Source: Roseomonas acroporae (lineage in GTDB: Bacteria; Pseudomonadota; Alphaproteobacteria; Acetobacterales; Acetobacteraceae). From it: a stretch of 64,000 nt of DNA. The DNA lies in the NCBI RefSeq assembly GCF_023223525.1, contig NZ_JALPRX010000073.1, positions 56,705 to 120,704 of the forward strand. The letters are read 5' to 3'. Positions 41,520-49,953 of the stretch are shown in pieces. Positions within the stretch are counted from its first letter, which is position 1; each line of letters opens with the position of its first letter. The position numbers were made by a program, and so were the translations under genes. The notes below the pieces were generated by a model. It did no database searches. It was given only the letters and a program-made list of their open reading frames with translations, and was not told the DNA's origin.

Positions 41520-42344
41520 TGTCACGCCGGCGATCGATTTCCGCAACGATCGGGCTGGGCCAGGCTCACCGGATGACGAGCGGCCCCGCCACTTACCCCG
41601 GCTACCGCTTCCCGGCTGAGATCATCAGCCACGCGGTGTGGCTGTATCATGTGTTCAGCCTCAGCTCGCGGGACGTCGAGTTGCTTCTGGCCGAGCGGGG
41701 CATCGTCGTCACCCACGAGACCATCCGGCGCTGGTTCCTCCGCTCCGGCGCCGACCTCGCCTGCAAGCGGCGTCGACGGCGACCCGGGCCGGGCGATGTC
41801 TGGCACCTCGACGAGATCTTCCTGAGGATCAACGGCGAGCTGCACTACCTCTGGCGTGCCGTGGACCAGCATGGCGTGGTGCTCGACATCCTGGTACAGA
41901 GCCGGCGCGACGCCAGTGCCGCCAAGCACTTCTTCAGGCACCTGCTGAAGGAGCTCCAATACAAGCCGCGACGCCTGGTCACCGATGGCCTGCGCAGCCA
42001 CGGCGTGGCGCAGCGTGAGGTCCTGCCTGACGTGCGGCACCGGAGCAGCCGCTACCCGAACAACCGCGCCGAGAACTCCCATCGCCCAACCCGGCGCCGG
42101 GAACGGCAGATGCCACGCTTCCAGTCAGCCAATCAGGCGCAGCGATTCCTCTCCGCACAGGCGATGATCCATGGCCACTTCCGGCCACGTCGGCACCTGA
42201 TGTCAGCCGACCAGTACCGTCGTGCTCGCGCCAAACCCTTCCGGGTGTGGCAGCAGGAGACGTGTGTCCAGACGGCACCGCAAGCTGCCAATCCTGCTCC
42301 ACTCCGCCCAACCCCGGCATCGACTTCAACAAGTTGACGATGCC
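41515..42344 (+). mobile_element. Complete IS6-family insertion sequence
   Basis: About 830 bp. The candidate terminal repeats are GGCATTGTCA (41515-41524) and TTGACGATGCC (42334-42344, reverse complement GGCATCGTCAA), matching at most positions. A single transposase gene fills it. No matching 8-bp target duplication is visible next to these ends, suggesting later rearrangement or slightly different true ends. Confidence 0.75.
41573..42337 (+). CDS. IS6 family transposase
   Basis: 254 residues. N-terminal HTH 'HVFSLSSRDVELLLAERGIV' and 'THETIRRWFLRSG'. The DDE catalytic core is Asp in 'DVWHLDEIFLRINGELHYLW', Asp in 'RRLVTDGLRSHG' and Glu in 'YPNNRAENSHRPTRRRER'. All three are present, so the enzyme looks intact. 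The C-terminal ~20 residues run past the usual family end. ATG 41573 matches the start of the truncated copy at 33251. Confidence 0.92.
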   Translation: MTSGPATYPGYRFPAEIISHAVWLYHVFSLSSRDVELLLAERGIVVTHETIRRWFLRSGADLACKRRRRRPGPGDVWHLDEIFLRINGELHYLWRAVDQHGVVLDILVQSRRDASAAKHFFRHLLKELQYKPRRLVTDGLRSHGVAQREVLPDVRHRSSRYPNNRAENSHRPTRRRERQMPRFQSANQAQRFLSAQAMIHGHFRPRRHLMSADQYRRARAKPFRVWQQETCVQTAPQAANPAPLRPTPASTSTS

Positions 42345-42349
42345 GGTCG

Positions 42350-42450
42350 ATTTCCTCGATGTTCGGTCGGCACTCGGCTCAGCCTGACCTCGTGCTCATC
42401 GAAGAAGGGCACCACCTGGTCATTCAGCAGATCGGCCGCGGTGATCCGAT
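42350..42450 (-). mobile_element. IS481-type transposase fragment
   Basis: On the minus strand 42445-42365 encodes 'ITAADLLNDQVVPFFDEHEV' followed by RLSRVPT. This resembles the DLLNDxVxPFFxEHxVxLxRVLTDRG segment before the second catalytic Asp of IS481-family transposases. Only ~27 residues are recognisable, and the frame is disturbed after that. It directly borders the IS6 element. Confidence 0.45.
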
Positions 42451-42607
42451 GATCTGCCGCGGCCTGGGACACGCTGCGCCCTGCAGACACCACATCCTGT
42501 GCTTTGATCGACCCGCGCACAGGCCTCACGAGAGCGTCTCTCGGACCCGCTGCCGAGCGCGATCCAGCCTCTGGTCTTACCTGTTCCGCGGAGGGGTCTG
42601 CTTCCGT

Positions 42608-44296
42608 TCAGGAACTGCCAGCGGACAAAGCCGAGGACCGGAAGGGGCGCTCGGCGGATGGGGGCGCGGTGTCCTCCGCCAGCAGCCTCCGGATGATCGC
42701 CGTGCCATCGGACGGTGGGATCGCGGAGCGCCAGGCGATGAAGCCGTCAGGGCGGACGATCAGGTGCCTTCCCCCCAGCCGGGCGGCGACCGCCGGCGAA
42801 ACGTGCACGATCCTGACGATCGTGCCGCGCGCCTCGAACGCGCGTACCAGCGCCGCCGCCCCGGCCGGCTCGCTGGTGATGACCGAGAACCAGTCGCCGC
42901 AACGGTCGTGGAGCGTGCCGCCCTGCTCGTCCCAGACGAGCGGCAGCCGCCCCCCCGGCTTGCAGGACGGCTCGTAGACCTCCGCGTCCCAGCGTGGCGC
43001 CGGCGTTCCGTCGTCGATCACGATGGACGACGCATCGTAGCGGTCGCCGAGATAGAGGCCCATGGCGTCGAAATGCTTGCCATGCCCCGCCCTCGATCGC
43101 GCGATCGCGTCGAGCGCCTCCGCCCGCCCGGCCGGCTCCTCGTCCAGCCTCTGGCCGGCCAGCAGCACGCCGCGGATGTAGCGGCGGTTGTCCGTCGCCT
43201 CCGCCGCGCTGCGCTCGACGATCGGCCGCCGCTCCGGGCCATAGGTGTCGAGGAGTTCCGGGGGCGCCCAGCCCCGGACGACCGCGGCGAGCTTCCAGGC
43301 AAGGTTCACCGCGTCACCCAGGCCGGTGTTCAGCCCGTAGCCGCCGGTGGGGGACATGAGGTGAGCCGCGTCGCCGGCCAGCAGGGCGCGTCCGACGCGG
43401 TAGCTTCCCGCCACCAGCTCCCGGGGCGTCCAGGGCCACCAGCTGACGATCTCGAAGGGGATGTCGCACCCGATCGCCCGGCCGACCATCGCCGCCGGGT
43501 CGTGCGTCCCTTCCGTCTCGTCCGGCATGAGATGGCGCGAGAACACCCATTCGTCGCGGCCGTCGATCGCGAGGATGGCGCCGTTGGCGCCCTTCCGCAT
43601 GATCCAGAACAGCATGGCGGATTCCCGGCCGGCGGCACGGAGCAGGCCGGGGCAGCGGAAGAAGACGTTGACCGAGGCACCGACGCTGCCGGTCCCGCCC
43701 ATCCGCACGCCCATCGCGCGGCGCACCGCGCTCCGCCCGCCGTCGCACCCGACGAGGTAGCGCGCCGCGATCCTCCTTTCCGCTCCCGACATGTCCCGCA
43801 CGACGGCGACGATGCCGTCCGCCGTCTCGGCATGGCCGACGAATTCGTGGCCCGGGCGGTGGGACACGGAGGGCTGCGCGACGGCGAAAGCGTGCAGCAC
43901 CGGCTCCAGCCGATGCTGCCCGACCACCACCTTGGCGTAGCGGGACCAGTGGAGCTGCGGAAATTCGCGCAGGATGGCGGCGTCGCGCCGCCGCATCTCG
44001 GCGATGGTCGGGTAGCGGAGGCGCAGCACCTCCTCGCCGGCCAGATCGTCGACGAAGGACACGTCCATGCGGAAGTCTTCGGGAACCGCCGCGTCCAGGA
44101 CCCGGTCGACGATTCCCCAGGAGCGGAATATCTCCATCGAGCGAGGGCCGAGGCAGGTCGCCCGCGGGTGCTCGTGGAAGCCCGTCTTGGCGTCGATCAC
44201 GACGCAGCCGACGCCGCGGCGGCCGAGGTCGCCGGCAAGCGCCAGGCCGACGGGCCCGCCGCCGACGACGAGGACGTCGCAGGATTCGATGCTCAT
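42608..44296 (-). CDS. FAD-binding aromatic monooxygenase (PheA/TfdB type)
   Basis: 562 residues. 'DVLVVGGGPVGLALAGDLGR' (FAD), 'HEHPRATCLGPRSMEIFRSW', 'YLVGCDGGRSAVRRAMGV' (DG), 'RALLAGDAAHLMSPTGGYGL' followed by NTGLGDAVNLAWKL (GD). A C-terminal thioredoxin-like domain spans residues ~400-550. Enzymes of this group hydroxylate phenols or aromatic acids with NAD(P)H and O2. With the extradiol dioxygenase at 46505 it could form a hydroxylation plus ring-cleavage route. ATG 44296; a perfect palindrome (44361-44380) lies ~65 bp upstream. Confidence 0.92.
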   Translation of the reverse strand: MSIESCDVLVVGGGPVGLALAGDLGRRGVGCVVIDAKTGFHEHPRATCLGPRSMEIFRSWGIVDRVLDAAVPEDFRMDVSFVDDLAGEEVLRLRYPTIAEMRRRDAAILREFPQLHWSRYAKVVVGQHRLEPVLHAFAVAQPSVSHRPGHEFVGHAETADGIVAVVRDMSGAERRIAARYLVGCDGGRSAVRRAMGVRMGGTGSVGASVNVFFRCPGLLRAAGRESAMLFWIMRKGANGAILAIDGRDEWVFSRHLMPDETEGTHDPAAMVGRAIGCDIPFEIVSWWPWTPRELVAGSYRVGRALLAGDAAHLMSPTGGYGLNTGLGDAVNLAWKLAAVVRGWAPPELLDTYGPERRPIVERSAAEATDNRRYIRGVLLAGQRLDEEPAGRAEALDAIARSRAGHGKHFDAMGLYLGDRYDASSIVIDDGTPAPRWDAEVYEPSCKPGGRLPLVWDEQGGTLHDRCGDWFSVITSEPAGAAALVRAFEARGTIVRIVHVSPAVAARLGGRHLIVRPDGFIAWRSAIPPSDGTAIIRRLLAEDTAPPSAERPFRSSALSAGSS

Positions 44297-44360
44297 GCCG
44301 CGACCCTCCGAGGGAAGCTGGCGGAACGATCGGGACGATGCAAGGCGCTGTTCCTTCCAA

Positions 44361-44380
44361 GCGAACCTCTCGAGGTTCGC
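44361..44380. promoter_or_regulatory. Perfect palindrome upstream of the monooxygenase
   Basis: GCGAACCTCTCGAGGTTCGC has 9-bp arms around TC. It lies 65 bp before the monooxygenase ATG and 79 bp after the Bug stop. It may be an operator for the monooxygenase or part of the hairpin region ending the Bug transcript. Confidence 0.45.
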
Positions 44381-44394
44381 GCATGGACGAATGG

Positions 44395-44465
44395 CTGAGC
44401 AGGCCTGCGCAGCCTGCCTCCGCCGAAATCCAGCCGTGGCGCAGGCCGCGAAGCCTGCTCAGTCC
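44395..44465. repeat. Second-type hairpin repeat overlapping the Bug stop codon
   Basis: Perfect arms CTGAGCAGGC (44395-44404) and GCCTGCTCAG (44453-44462) enclose further GC pairing. The right part is nearly identical to 31545-31577. The stop codon of Bug 44459 (TCA on the plus strand, 44459-44461) lies in the right arm. Terminator-like, but without a T-run. Confidence 0.65.
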
Positions 44466-45436
44466 AGGCGGATCTCGTACCGTCTGATGACCGCCCCCCA
44501 GCGCTCGGCCTCGCTCCGGACGAAAGGGGCGAACGCTTCCGGTCCCATCGGGGTCATCACGAAGCCCTGCTCCTCGAAGCGCCCGACCAGCGCGGGCATC
44601 CGCAGGGCCTCGGCGATCGGGCGGTACACCTCCTCCACGACCGACGCGGGGGTGCCGCTGCGCGCCGCCAGGCCGAACCAGACGCTCATGCGCAGCTGTT
44701 CCAGCCCGGCCTCCGCGGTCGTCGGGATATCCGGCAGCAGCGGCAGGCGCTCGGGCGTCGCGACGGCGAGGACCCTGAGCTTCCCCGCGGCGAGGTAGGG
44801 CAGCCCGGCGCCGATGCCGTCGAACAGCAGGTCCACCCGGCCGCCGATCAGGTCCGTCATGGCGGGGGCGGAGCCGCGATAGGGCACGTGGGTCAGCCGC
44901 ATCCCCGTCGCGCCGCGCAGCATCTCGCCGAGGATGTGGCCGGGGGAGCCCGTGCTCTGCGAGGCGTAGGCGAGATCGCGCTGCCGCCCGGCCTCGACGA
45001 GTTGCCCGAGGGACCGCGCCGGGCTGTCCGCCGGGACGAACAGGGCGACCGGCATGGCCATGCAGCCCGCGACGGGCGCGAGGTCCGTCAGCGGATCGTA
45101 GGAGAGGTTCCGGAACAGGGCGCCGTTGTAGGCGAGGTGGCCCATGTCCCCGATGAGGAGGGTGCGCCCGTTGGCCGGGGCGTGGAGCAGGGCCGTCGCG
45201 GCGATCTGGCCGCCGGCGCCGGGCCGATTGTCGACCACGACCGTCCGCCCCGAGACGCCCGCCACGCCGCTGCCGATCGCGCGCGCCATCTGGTCGGCCG
45301 GTCCGCCGGCGGCGAAGGGCACGAGGATGACGAGCGGCGCGCGGTCCGGCTGCGCCAGGGCCGGCCGGGAGAAGGGCGTGGCCAGGCCCGCCCCAGCGGC
45401 CAGGGCCGCGTGGATGATCCGTCGGCGGCTCGTCAT
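44459..45436 (-). CDS. Bug/TctC family solute-binding protein
   Basis: 325 residues with signal 'RRIIHAALAAGAGLATPF'. Landmarks: 'PLVILVPFAAGGPADQMAR', 'VVVDNRPGAGGQIAATALLH', 'LAYASQSTGSPGHILGEMLR', 'MRLTHVPYRGSAPAMTDLIG' and 'AERWGAVIRRYEIRLD'. Last of a minus-strand series: Bug 48136, CMD protein, extradiol dioxygenase, Bug 45492, Bug 44459. The aromatic context suggests an aromatic acid or its ring-cleavage product as ligand. Confidence 0.94.
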   Translation of the reverse strand: MTSRRRIIHAALAAGAGLATPFSRPALAQPDRAPLVILVPFAAGGPADQMARAIGSGVAGVSGRTVVVDNRPGAGGQIAATALLHAPANGRTLLIGDMGHLAYNGALFRNLSYDPLTDLAPVAGCMAMPVALFVPADSPARSLGQLVEAGRQRDLAYASQSTGSPGHILGEMLRGATGMRLTHVPYRGSAPAMTDLIGGRVDLLFDGIGAGLPYLAAGKLRVLAVATPERLPLLPDIPTTAEAGLEQLRMSVWFGLAARSGTPASVVEEVYRPIAEALRMPALVGRFEEQGFVMTPMGPEAFAPFVRSEAERWGAVIRRYEIRLD

Positions 45437-45491
45437 GTCATGTCTTCTCCGTTCTCCCGGATGGCCTGTGCGACGCCGGCGCGCGGGGGGC

Positions 45492-46472
45492 TCAGGACGG
45501 CACCAGGCCGGCCGCGCGCATCAGCCGCCCCTGGCTCACCAGGTCCGCGGCGAGGCGCGCCCGCATGGCCGACGGGCCGGGATCGAGCACGATGAAGGCG
45601 TTGCGCTCGGCGAAGTCCCGGAACGGTGCGGCGTTCGTCACCGCGGCCATCGCCGAGGAGAGAGCGGCCACCCACTCTTCGGGCAGGCCGGGCGGGGCGG
45701 CGAGGCTGTACCAGCCGCCGGGGGCGAAGTCGCGGATGCCCAGCTCCTCGAAGGTCGGCACGCCGGGCAGGAGCGGCGAGCGCTGCGGCAGGGCGACCGC
45801 CAGGGGACGGATCCGGCCTTCCTCCAGCAGCGGCTTCGCGGCGGCGACGGGCGCGAACATGAGGTCGAGGCGCCCGGCCATGAGGTCGCTCAGCACGGGG
45901 GCCGCGCCCGAATAGGGCACGTGGGTGAATTCCGCGCCGCAACGGATCGACAGGTCGACCATGGGCAGGTGGCCGGTCGTGCCGATGCCCTGGCTGCCGT
46001 AGCTCACCCGGCCCGGCGCCGCGCGCGCGGCCTCCAGCACCTGGGAGAGGCTTTCCCAACGGGGGGACGCCACGAGTCCGTAGACGGAGTCGACGATCAG
46101 GGTGACGTGGGTGAAGTCGGCGACCGGGTCGTAGCCGGGATGCCGGAAGGCGTGTGGCGCGTTCGCGAAGGTCGCGACCGTCCCGAGCAGCAGCGTCCGG
46201 CCATCCGGCCGCGCGCGCGCGACCTGGCGGGCGGCGAGGGTGGTGGAGGCGCCCGGCCGGTTCTCGACGACGAGGACGTTCCCGAGCCGCTCCGCGAGGC
46301 CGGCCGCGAGGATCCGTCCCAGGGCGTCGGCCGGCCCGCCGGGCTGGTAGGGCACCACGAGGGCGGTGGTGAGCCCGCGCGGCCATTCCGCGACCGGCTG
46401 GGCCAGGGCGGGGGCGGCCGCCCCCGCCGCGGCGAGGGCCGCGAGTACCGCACGGCGTCCGACCTGCGACAT
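45492..46472 (-). CDS. Bug/TctC family solute-binding protein
   Basis: 326 residues from ATG 46472. Signal 'VGRRAVLAALAAAGAAAPAL'. Landmarks: 'TTALVVPYQPGGPADALGR', 'LVVENRPGASTTLAARQVAR', 'RPDGRTLLLGTVATFANAPH', 'VSYGSQGIGTTGHLPMVDLS', 'FTHVPYSGAAPVLSDLMAG'. The C-terminus lacks the usual Trp-Arg helix and ends 'LVSQGRLMRAAGLVPS', a variant form. It sits 32 nt after the extradiol dioxygenase and 55 nt before Bug 44459. Confidence 0.93.
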   Translation of the reverse strand: MSQVGRRAVLAALAAAGAAAPALAQPVAEWPRGLTTALVVPYQPGGPADALGRILAAGLAERLGNVLVVENRPGASTTLAARQVARARPDGRTLLLGTVATFANAPHAFRHPGYDPVADFTHVTLIVDSVYGLVASPRWESLSQVLEAARAAPGRVSYGSQGIGTTGHLPMVDLSIRCGAEFTHVPYSGAAPVLSDLMAGRLDLMFAPVAAAKPLLEEGRIRPLAVALPQRSPLLPGVPTFEELGIRDFAPGGWYSLAAPPGLPEEWVAALSSAMAAVTNAAPFRDFAERNAFIVLDPGPSAMRARLAADLVSQGRLMRAAGLVPS

Positions 46473-46504
46473 CGCTGCTTCCTCCCCGCGCCGCGCCGGC
46501 CGGC

Positions 46505-47518
46505 TCAGCCGGCCGCCCATGCCGCCAGGTGGTCCTCCAGCGTGACGCGTCCCGGCACGGGGCCGGCGGGCGTCGGCGGGACGCCCGCGAACACCGTCGC
46601 CTCCTCGAACCAGCGGCGCGGGGCGGGATACCCCCAGTCCATCGTTCCCTTGCGCTTCTCGGCGTCCCAGCGTACCGGCACCTGCTCCAGGTCCGTCATG
46701 TTGTGCGGCGCCTCCAGCACCAGCTCCACGCGGTGGCCGTCGGGATCCCGGAAGTACACGTACTGGACGTGCCCCTGGCCGTGCCGGCCCGGGCCGCGCT
46801 CCACCGAGCTGCCGTAGCCGTGCAGCCCGGCGGCGTCGCAGGCGCGCATCATGTCGTTCAGGCTCGGCGTGACGTAGGCGAAGTGGTGCAGGCGGGGACC
46901 GGGCCCGGGAAGGAAGACGAGGTCCCAGGGGATGTCCTTGCGGTGCATGAAGGCGCCCGTCATCGCGTCCTCCGGCCCGGCCACGACGTAGTCCGAGGTG
47001 CGGAAGCCGAGCGCGGTGTAGAAGCGGCAGGCCGCGGCGACGTCGGTCACGTGGATCTGCTTGTGGTCGAAGCGGAGCGCCGCGCCGCCTGGGTGGTGGT
47101 CGGTCTGGAACAGGCGGCGCGGCGCGAGGTCCATCCTGGCGACGAACTCGAGCGGCATGCCGAACGGGTCGCTGACGTGCAGCGTCCGGCCCTGGTGGGG
47201 CGCTTCCGCCCAGCTCGCCGGCAGGCCGAGCCCGGCGAAGTGCCGCGCCGCCTTGTCCAGCTCCTCCTCGGTCAGGACGCGCAGGCCGACGCGCTCGCAG
47301 GCGGGCACGCCGTCCGATCGCCGCAGCACGAGGCTGTGGTGCGCCACCTCCTCGATGCCGCGCAGGTAGAGGGTATCCGCGTCCTCCTCCGTCACGACGA
47401 GGCCGATGACGCGCGTGTAGAAGTCGCGGCTGGCCGCGAGGTCGCGCACCGTCAGCACCGCGTGGCTTGCGCGCGTGATGTTGAAGGGCGGGTAGAAGAC
47501 GGGATCGGGGAAGCGCAT
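46505..47518 (-). CDS. VOC-superfamily extradiol ring-cleavage dioxygenase
   Basis: 337 residues, two VOC modules. N-terminal module: 'ASHAVLTVRDLAASRDFYTR'. C-terminal, catalytic module: first His in 'RFDHKQIHVTDVAAACRFY', second in 'GPRLHHFAYVTPSLNDM', Glu in 'FRDPDGHRVELVLEAPH', a 2-His-1-Glu Fe(II)/Mn(II) site. The arrangement resembles homoprotocatechuate 2,3-dioxygenase/catechol 2,3-dioxygenase. It would meta-cleave a catechol, possibly made by the monooxygenase 42608. The substrate is not determined. Confidence 0.9.
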   Translation of the reverse strand: MRFPDPVFYPPFNITRASHAVLTVRDLAASRDFYTRVIGLVVTEEDADTLYLRGIEEVAHHSLVLRRSDGVPACERVGLRVLTEEELDKAARHFAGLGLPASWAEAPHQGRTLHVSDPFGMPLEFVARMDLAPRRLFQTDHHPGGAALRFDHKQIHVTDVAAACRFYTALGFRTSDYVVAGPEDAMTGAFMHRKDIPWDLVFLPGPGPRLHHFAYVTPSLNDMMRACDAAGLHGYGSSVERGPGRHGQGHVQYVYFRDPDGHRVELVLEAPHNMTDLEQVPVRWDAEKRKGTMDWGYPAPRRWFEEATVFAGVPPTPAGPVPGRVTLEDHLAAWAAG

Positions 47519-47543
47519 GGGGGCCTCTCGACGACGGGCTGGG

Positions 47544-48086
47544 TCAGACGCGGCGGAACCAGGGCTCGTTCGCGATGCGCAGGGGACCGTTGATGCGCGC
47601 GACGGCGTTGTACCAGGCCACCGCCATGACGAGGTCCATCGCCTCGCGAACGGTGAATGCGTCGGTCAGGCCGGACCAGGTCGCGTCCGTTACCTCGATC
47701 GCGCTGGTGGCCTCGGCGGCGTATCGCAGCACGGCGCGCTCGCGCACGTCGAAGAGCGGCGAGGTCTCGAAGTGGTCGAGCGCCTCGAGCTGCTCGCGCC
47801 GCACGCCGGCGCGGACAGCATGGTTCCAGTGGTGCTCGAACTCGTAGGCGGATCGCGCGACGTGTGCCGTCATCATGATGCCGAGCTCGCGGTAGCGCGC
47901 GTCGAGCACGGCGCCGTGCCGCATCTCCCGCGTGAAGGTGAGGAGGGCGTCGAGCAGGTTCGGCATGTTCGCGAGGGCAAGGAAGACGTGCGGCGTCGGG
48001 TCGCCGCGCTCGCGCACCATGCGGTCGTAGGCGTCGCGGTGGGACTCGGGGAACTCGTCGCGGGTCGGCAGGGGCACGCGGGCCAT
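47544..48086 (-). CDS. Carboxymuconolactone decarboxylase-like protein
   Basis: 180 residues from ATG 48086. 'LLDALLTFTREMRHGAVLDA', 'YRELGIMMTAHVARSAYEFE' and 'HHWNHAVRAGVRREQLEALD' match the CMD fold. No CxxC is present, so AhpD-type peroxidase activity is excluded. It resembles the protein at 7947, which also neighbours a Bug gene. It lies 25 nt before the extradiol dioxygenase in the operon, so it probably handles a lactone or enol product of the same pathway. Confidence 0.88.
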   Translation of the reverse strand: MARVPLPTRDEFPESHRDAYDRMVRERGDPTPHVFLALANMPNLLDALLTFTREMRHGAVLDARYRELGIMMTAHVARSAYEFEHHWNHAVRAGVRREQLEALDHFETSPLFDVRERAVLRYAAEATSAIEVTDATWSGLTDAFTVREAMDLVMAVAWYNAVARINGPLRIANEPWFRRV

Positions 48087-48135
48087 CGGGGGTCTCCGGC
48101 TGGACGGGATCTGGCGGGCCAGGCAGGGCCGGCGG

Positions 48136-49107
48136 TCACTGGACGACGATGTCGCGGTCCCGAATGACGCGCCCCCACTCCTCCCACTCCCGCGCCACCT
48201 TCTCCCGCAGGGCGGGCAGGGTGATGGCGGGCGGGAGCATGGAGGCCTCGGCCACCCGCGCGCGGCTGGCGGGCAGGGCCATGGCGGCCGTGACCTCCGC
48301 ATGGAGCCGCTCGACGAGCGCCGGCGGCGTGGCGGCCGGGGCGAAGAGGCCGAGCCAGTAATCCATGTTGACGGAGGAAGCGACCGTCTCGGAGACGAGT
48401 GGCACGTCCGGGAAGAGGGGCGAGCGCCGCTCCCCCACCTGCGCCAGGACACGTCCCCGGCCCTGGGCCAGGAGCGGCCGGGCGGTCATGACGTCGAGGA
48501 GCGCGACCTGCACGTCGCCGGCGAGAAGGGCCGAACCGAGCGGGCCGCCGCCGTTGTAGGGGATGTGCGTCAGCACCGTGCGTGTCTCCGCCATGAACAT
48601 CTCCATGGCGACGTGGCTGAAGGAGCCGACGCCGTGGCTGCCGAGGTTGAGGCGACCGGGCCGGGCGCGCAGCGTCGCCACGAAGTCCTCGATCGTGGCG
48701 GCCTCGACCGCGTCGCCGACGACGATGACGGAGGGGCCGCTGAGCGTGAGGGCCACGGGAGTCAGGTCGCGCGGTGTCACGTAGGGCGGCGGGCGGCGGA
48801 GCTGGGGCGCGATCGCCGTGCCGCTGTTGGAGTTGTAGACGAGGGTGTGGCCGTCCGGCGCCGCGCGCACGGTCGCGAGGGTGCCGAGGATGCCGCTCGC
48901 GCCCGGCCGGTTCTCCACGACCACCGGGCGCCCGAGGGACCGGCCCAGCGGCTCGGCCAGCACGCGGGAGAAGATGTCGGTCTGGCTGCCCGGGGCGGAG
49001 GGGGCGATGAGGGTGATCGCGCGGTTGGGAAAGCCCGGCTGTGCCCGGGCGGCGGCGCCGGCGAGAAGGCACGCACCGCCGAGGAGCAGGGCACGTCTGT
49101 CCGCCAT
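48136..49107 (-). CDS. Bug/TctC family solute-binding protein
   Basis: 323 residues from ATG 49107 (GGAGGAAG upstream). Signal 'MADRRALLLGGACLLAGAAA'. Landmarks: 'AITLIAPSAPGSQTDIFSR' (the usual PGG is PGS here), 'PVVVENRPGASGILGTLATV', 'LNLGSHGVGSFSHVAMEMFM', 'LTHIPYNGGGPLGSALLAGD'. First gene of the minus-strand series with the CMD protein and extradiol dioxygenase. The altered PGS-x-TD loop may shift ligand choice. Confidence 0.93.
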   Translation of the reverse strand: MADRRALLLGGACLLAGAAARAQPGFPNRAITLIAPSAPGSQTDIFSRVLAEPLGRSLGRPVVVENRPGASGILGTLATVRAAPDGHTLVYNSNSGTAIAPQLRRPPPYVTPRDLTPVALTLSGPSVIVVGDAVEAATIEDFVATLRARPGRLNLGSHGVGSFSHVAMEMFMAETRTVLTHIPYNGGGPLGSALLAGDVQVALLDVMTARPLLAQGRGRVLAQVGERRSPLFPDVPLVSETVASSVNMDYWLGLFAPAATPPALVERLHAEVTAAMALPASRARVAEASMLPPAITLPALREKVAREWEEWGRVIRDRDIVVQ

Positions 49108-49308
49108 GGGCTTCCTCCGTGTGCGTTCTGCGGCGGGGTGGTGGCCTGCGCCGAGCGATCTGGACGTCGGGCTGAGCATTGGTCCGCGGCGAGGATAGCG
49201 TCAAGCGAATATCGACATTTTTGATCGAAAGTCTGGAGCGACCACCCCGACCGCCGCGCACCAGGCGGGAGAATGCCCCTGCCTACCTCCGATCGCGGGC
49301 GGCCATCC

Positions 49309-49953
49309 TCAGCCCATCACCATCCCCGACAGGTCGCCCACGACTTCGCCGCCTCGGATCGGCACGCAGTCCGGCGGGAAGTCCTGGCGGAAGCGTGCCC
49401 CCGCCGCGGCCGCTGCGTCGAGGAAGCGGTCGAGATGCGCCATGGCGCCGGTAGGCAGATCGTGGAGCACGAGCAGGGTCCAAGGCCTTTCCGCGATCTG
49501 GCGCAGGGCCGTCTCACACCAGCCTTCCGGGTCGGCCCAGTCGCGCGGCACGGCGTTCCACAGCACGCAGGTGAAGCCGCCTGCCCGGAGCGTCCGCACC
49601 GCCTCGGCGTTCAGCAGGCGCCGGTCCAGGTGGCCGCCGCCGCCGAAGGGACGGAACAGCCGCAGCGGGTGTGCGAGTTCGCCGATGGCCGCCTGGGTGT
49701 CCAGGATCTCGCCCGATGAATGGCCGGTCTCGGCAAGTTCGCCCAGGGGCGTTCCGTGCGACCAGGTATGGTTGCCGATCCAGTGGCCTTCCTCATAGGC
49801 CTGCCGCGCGAGCGCCGCACCCGCCGGCACGGCAAGCTTGCGCCCGATCGTGAAAAAGGTGGAACGGAGGCCGCGAGCCCTCAGGCTGTCCAGCACCTGC
49901 GGTGTGACCGTCGGTTCCGGGCCGTTGTCGAAGCTGAGCGTCAGGTCGAACAC
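49309..49953 (-). CDS. Polysaccharide deacetylase family protein
   Basis: 214 residues from GTG 49953 (GGAGGAG 6 nt upstream). NodB-fold motifs: motif 1 'LTLSFDNGPEPTVTPQVLDS' (usual TFDDGP is SFDNGP), motif 2 'HWIGNHTWSHGTPLGEL' (HxxxH metal ligands), motif 3 'LRLFRPFGGGGHLD'. Motif 1's first metal-binding/base Asp is kept but the second Asp is Asn, as in some carbohydrate-esterase-like amidases. No signal peptide, so it is cytoplasmic, perhaps acting on a small amide/imide. It overlaps the GntR gene by 13 nt. Confidence 0.85.
   Translation of the reverse strand: MFDLTLSFDNGPEPTVTPQVLDSLRARGLRSTFFTIGRKLAVPAGAALARQAYEEGHWIGNHTWSHGTPLGELAETGHSSGEILDTQAAIGELAHPLRLFRPFGGGGHLDRRLLNAEAVRTLRAGGFTCVLWNAVPRDWADPEGWCETALRQIAERPWTLLVLHDLPTGAMAHLDRFLDAAAAAGARFRQDFPPDCVPIRGGEVVGDLSGMVMG

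Noticed and set aside
41231..41572. A separate regulator or small gene between IclR and the IS6 transposase
   Set aside because: The only protein-like content is the transposase tail on the minus strand (41352-41519) and the IS leader. Other frames have no features.
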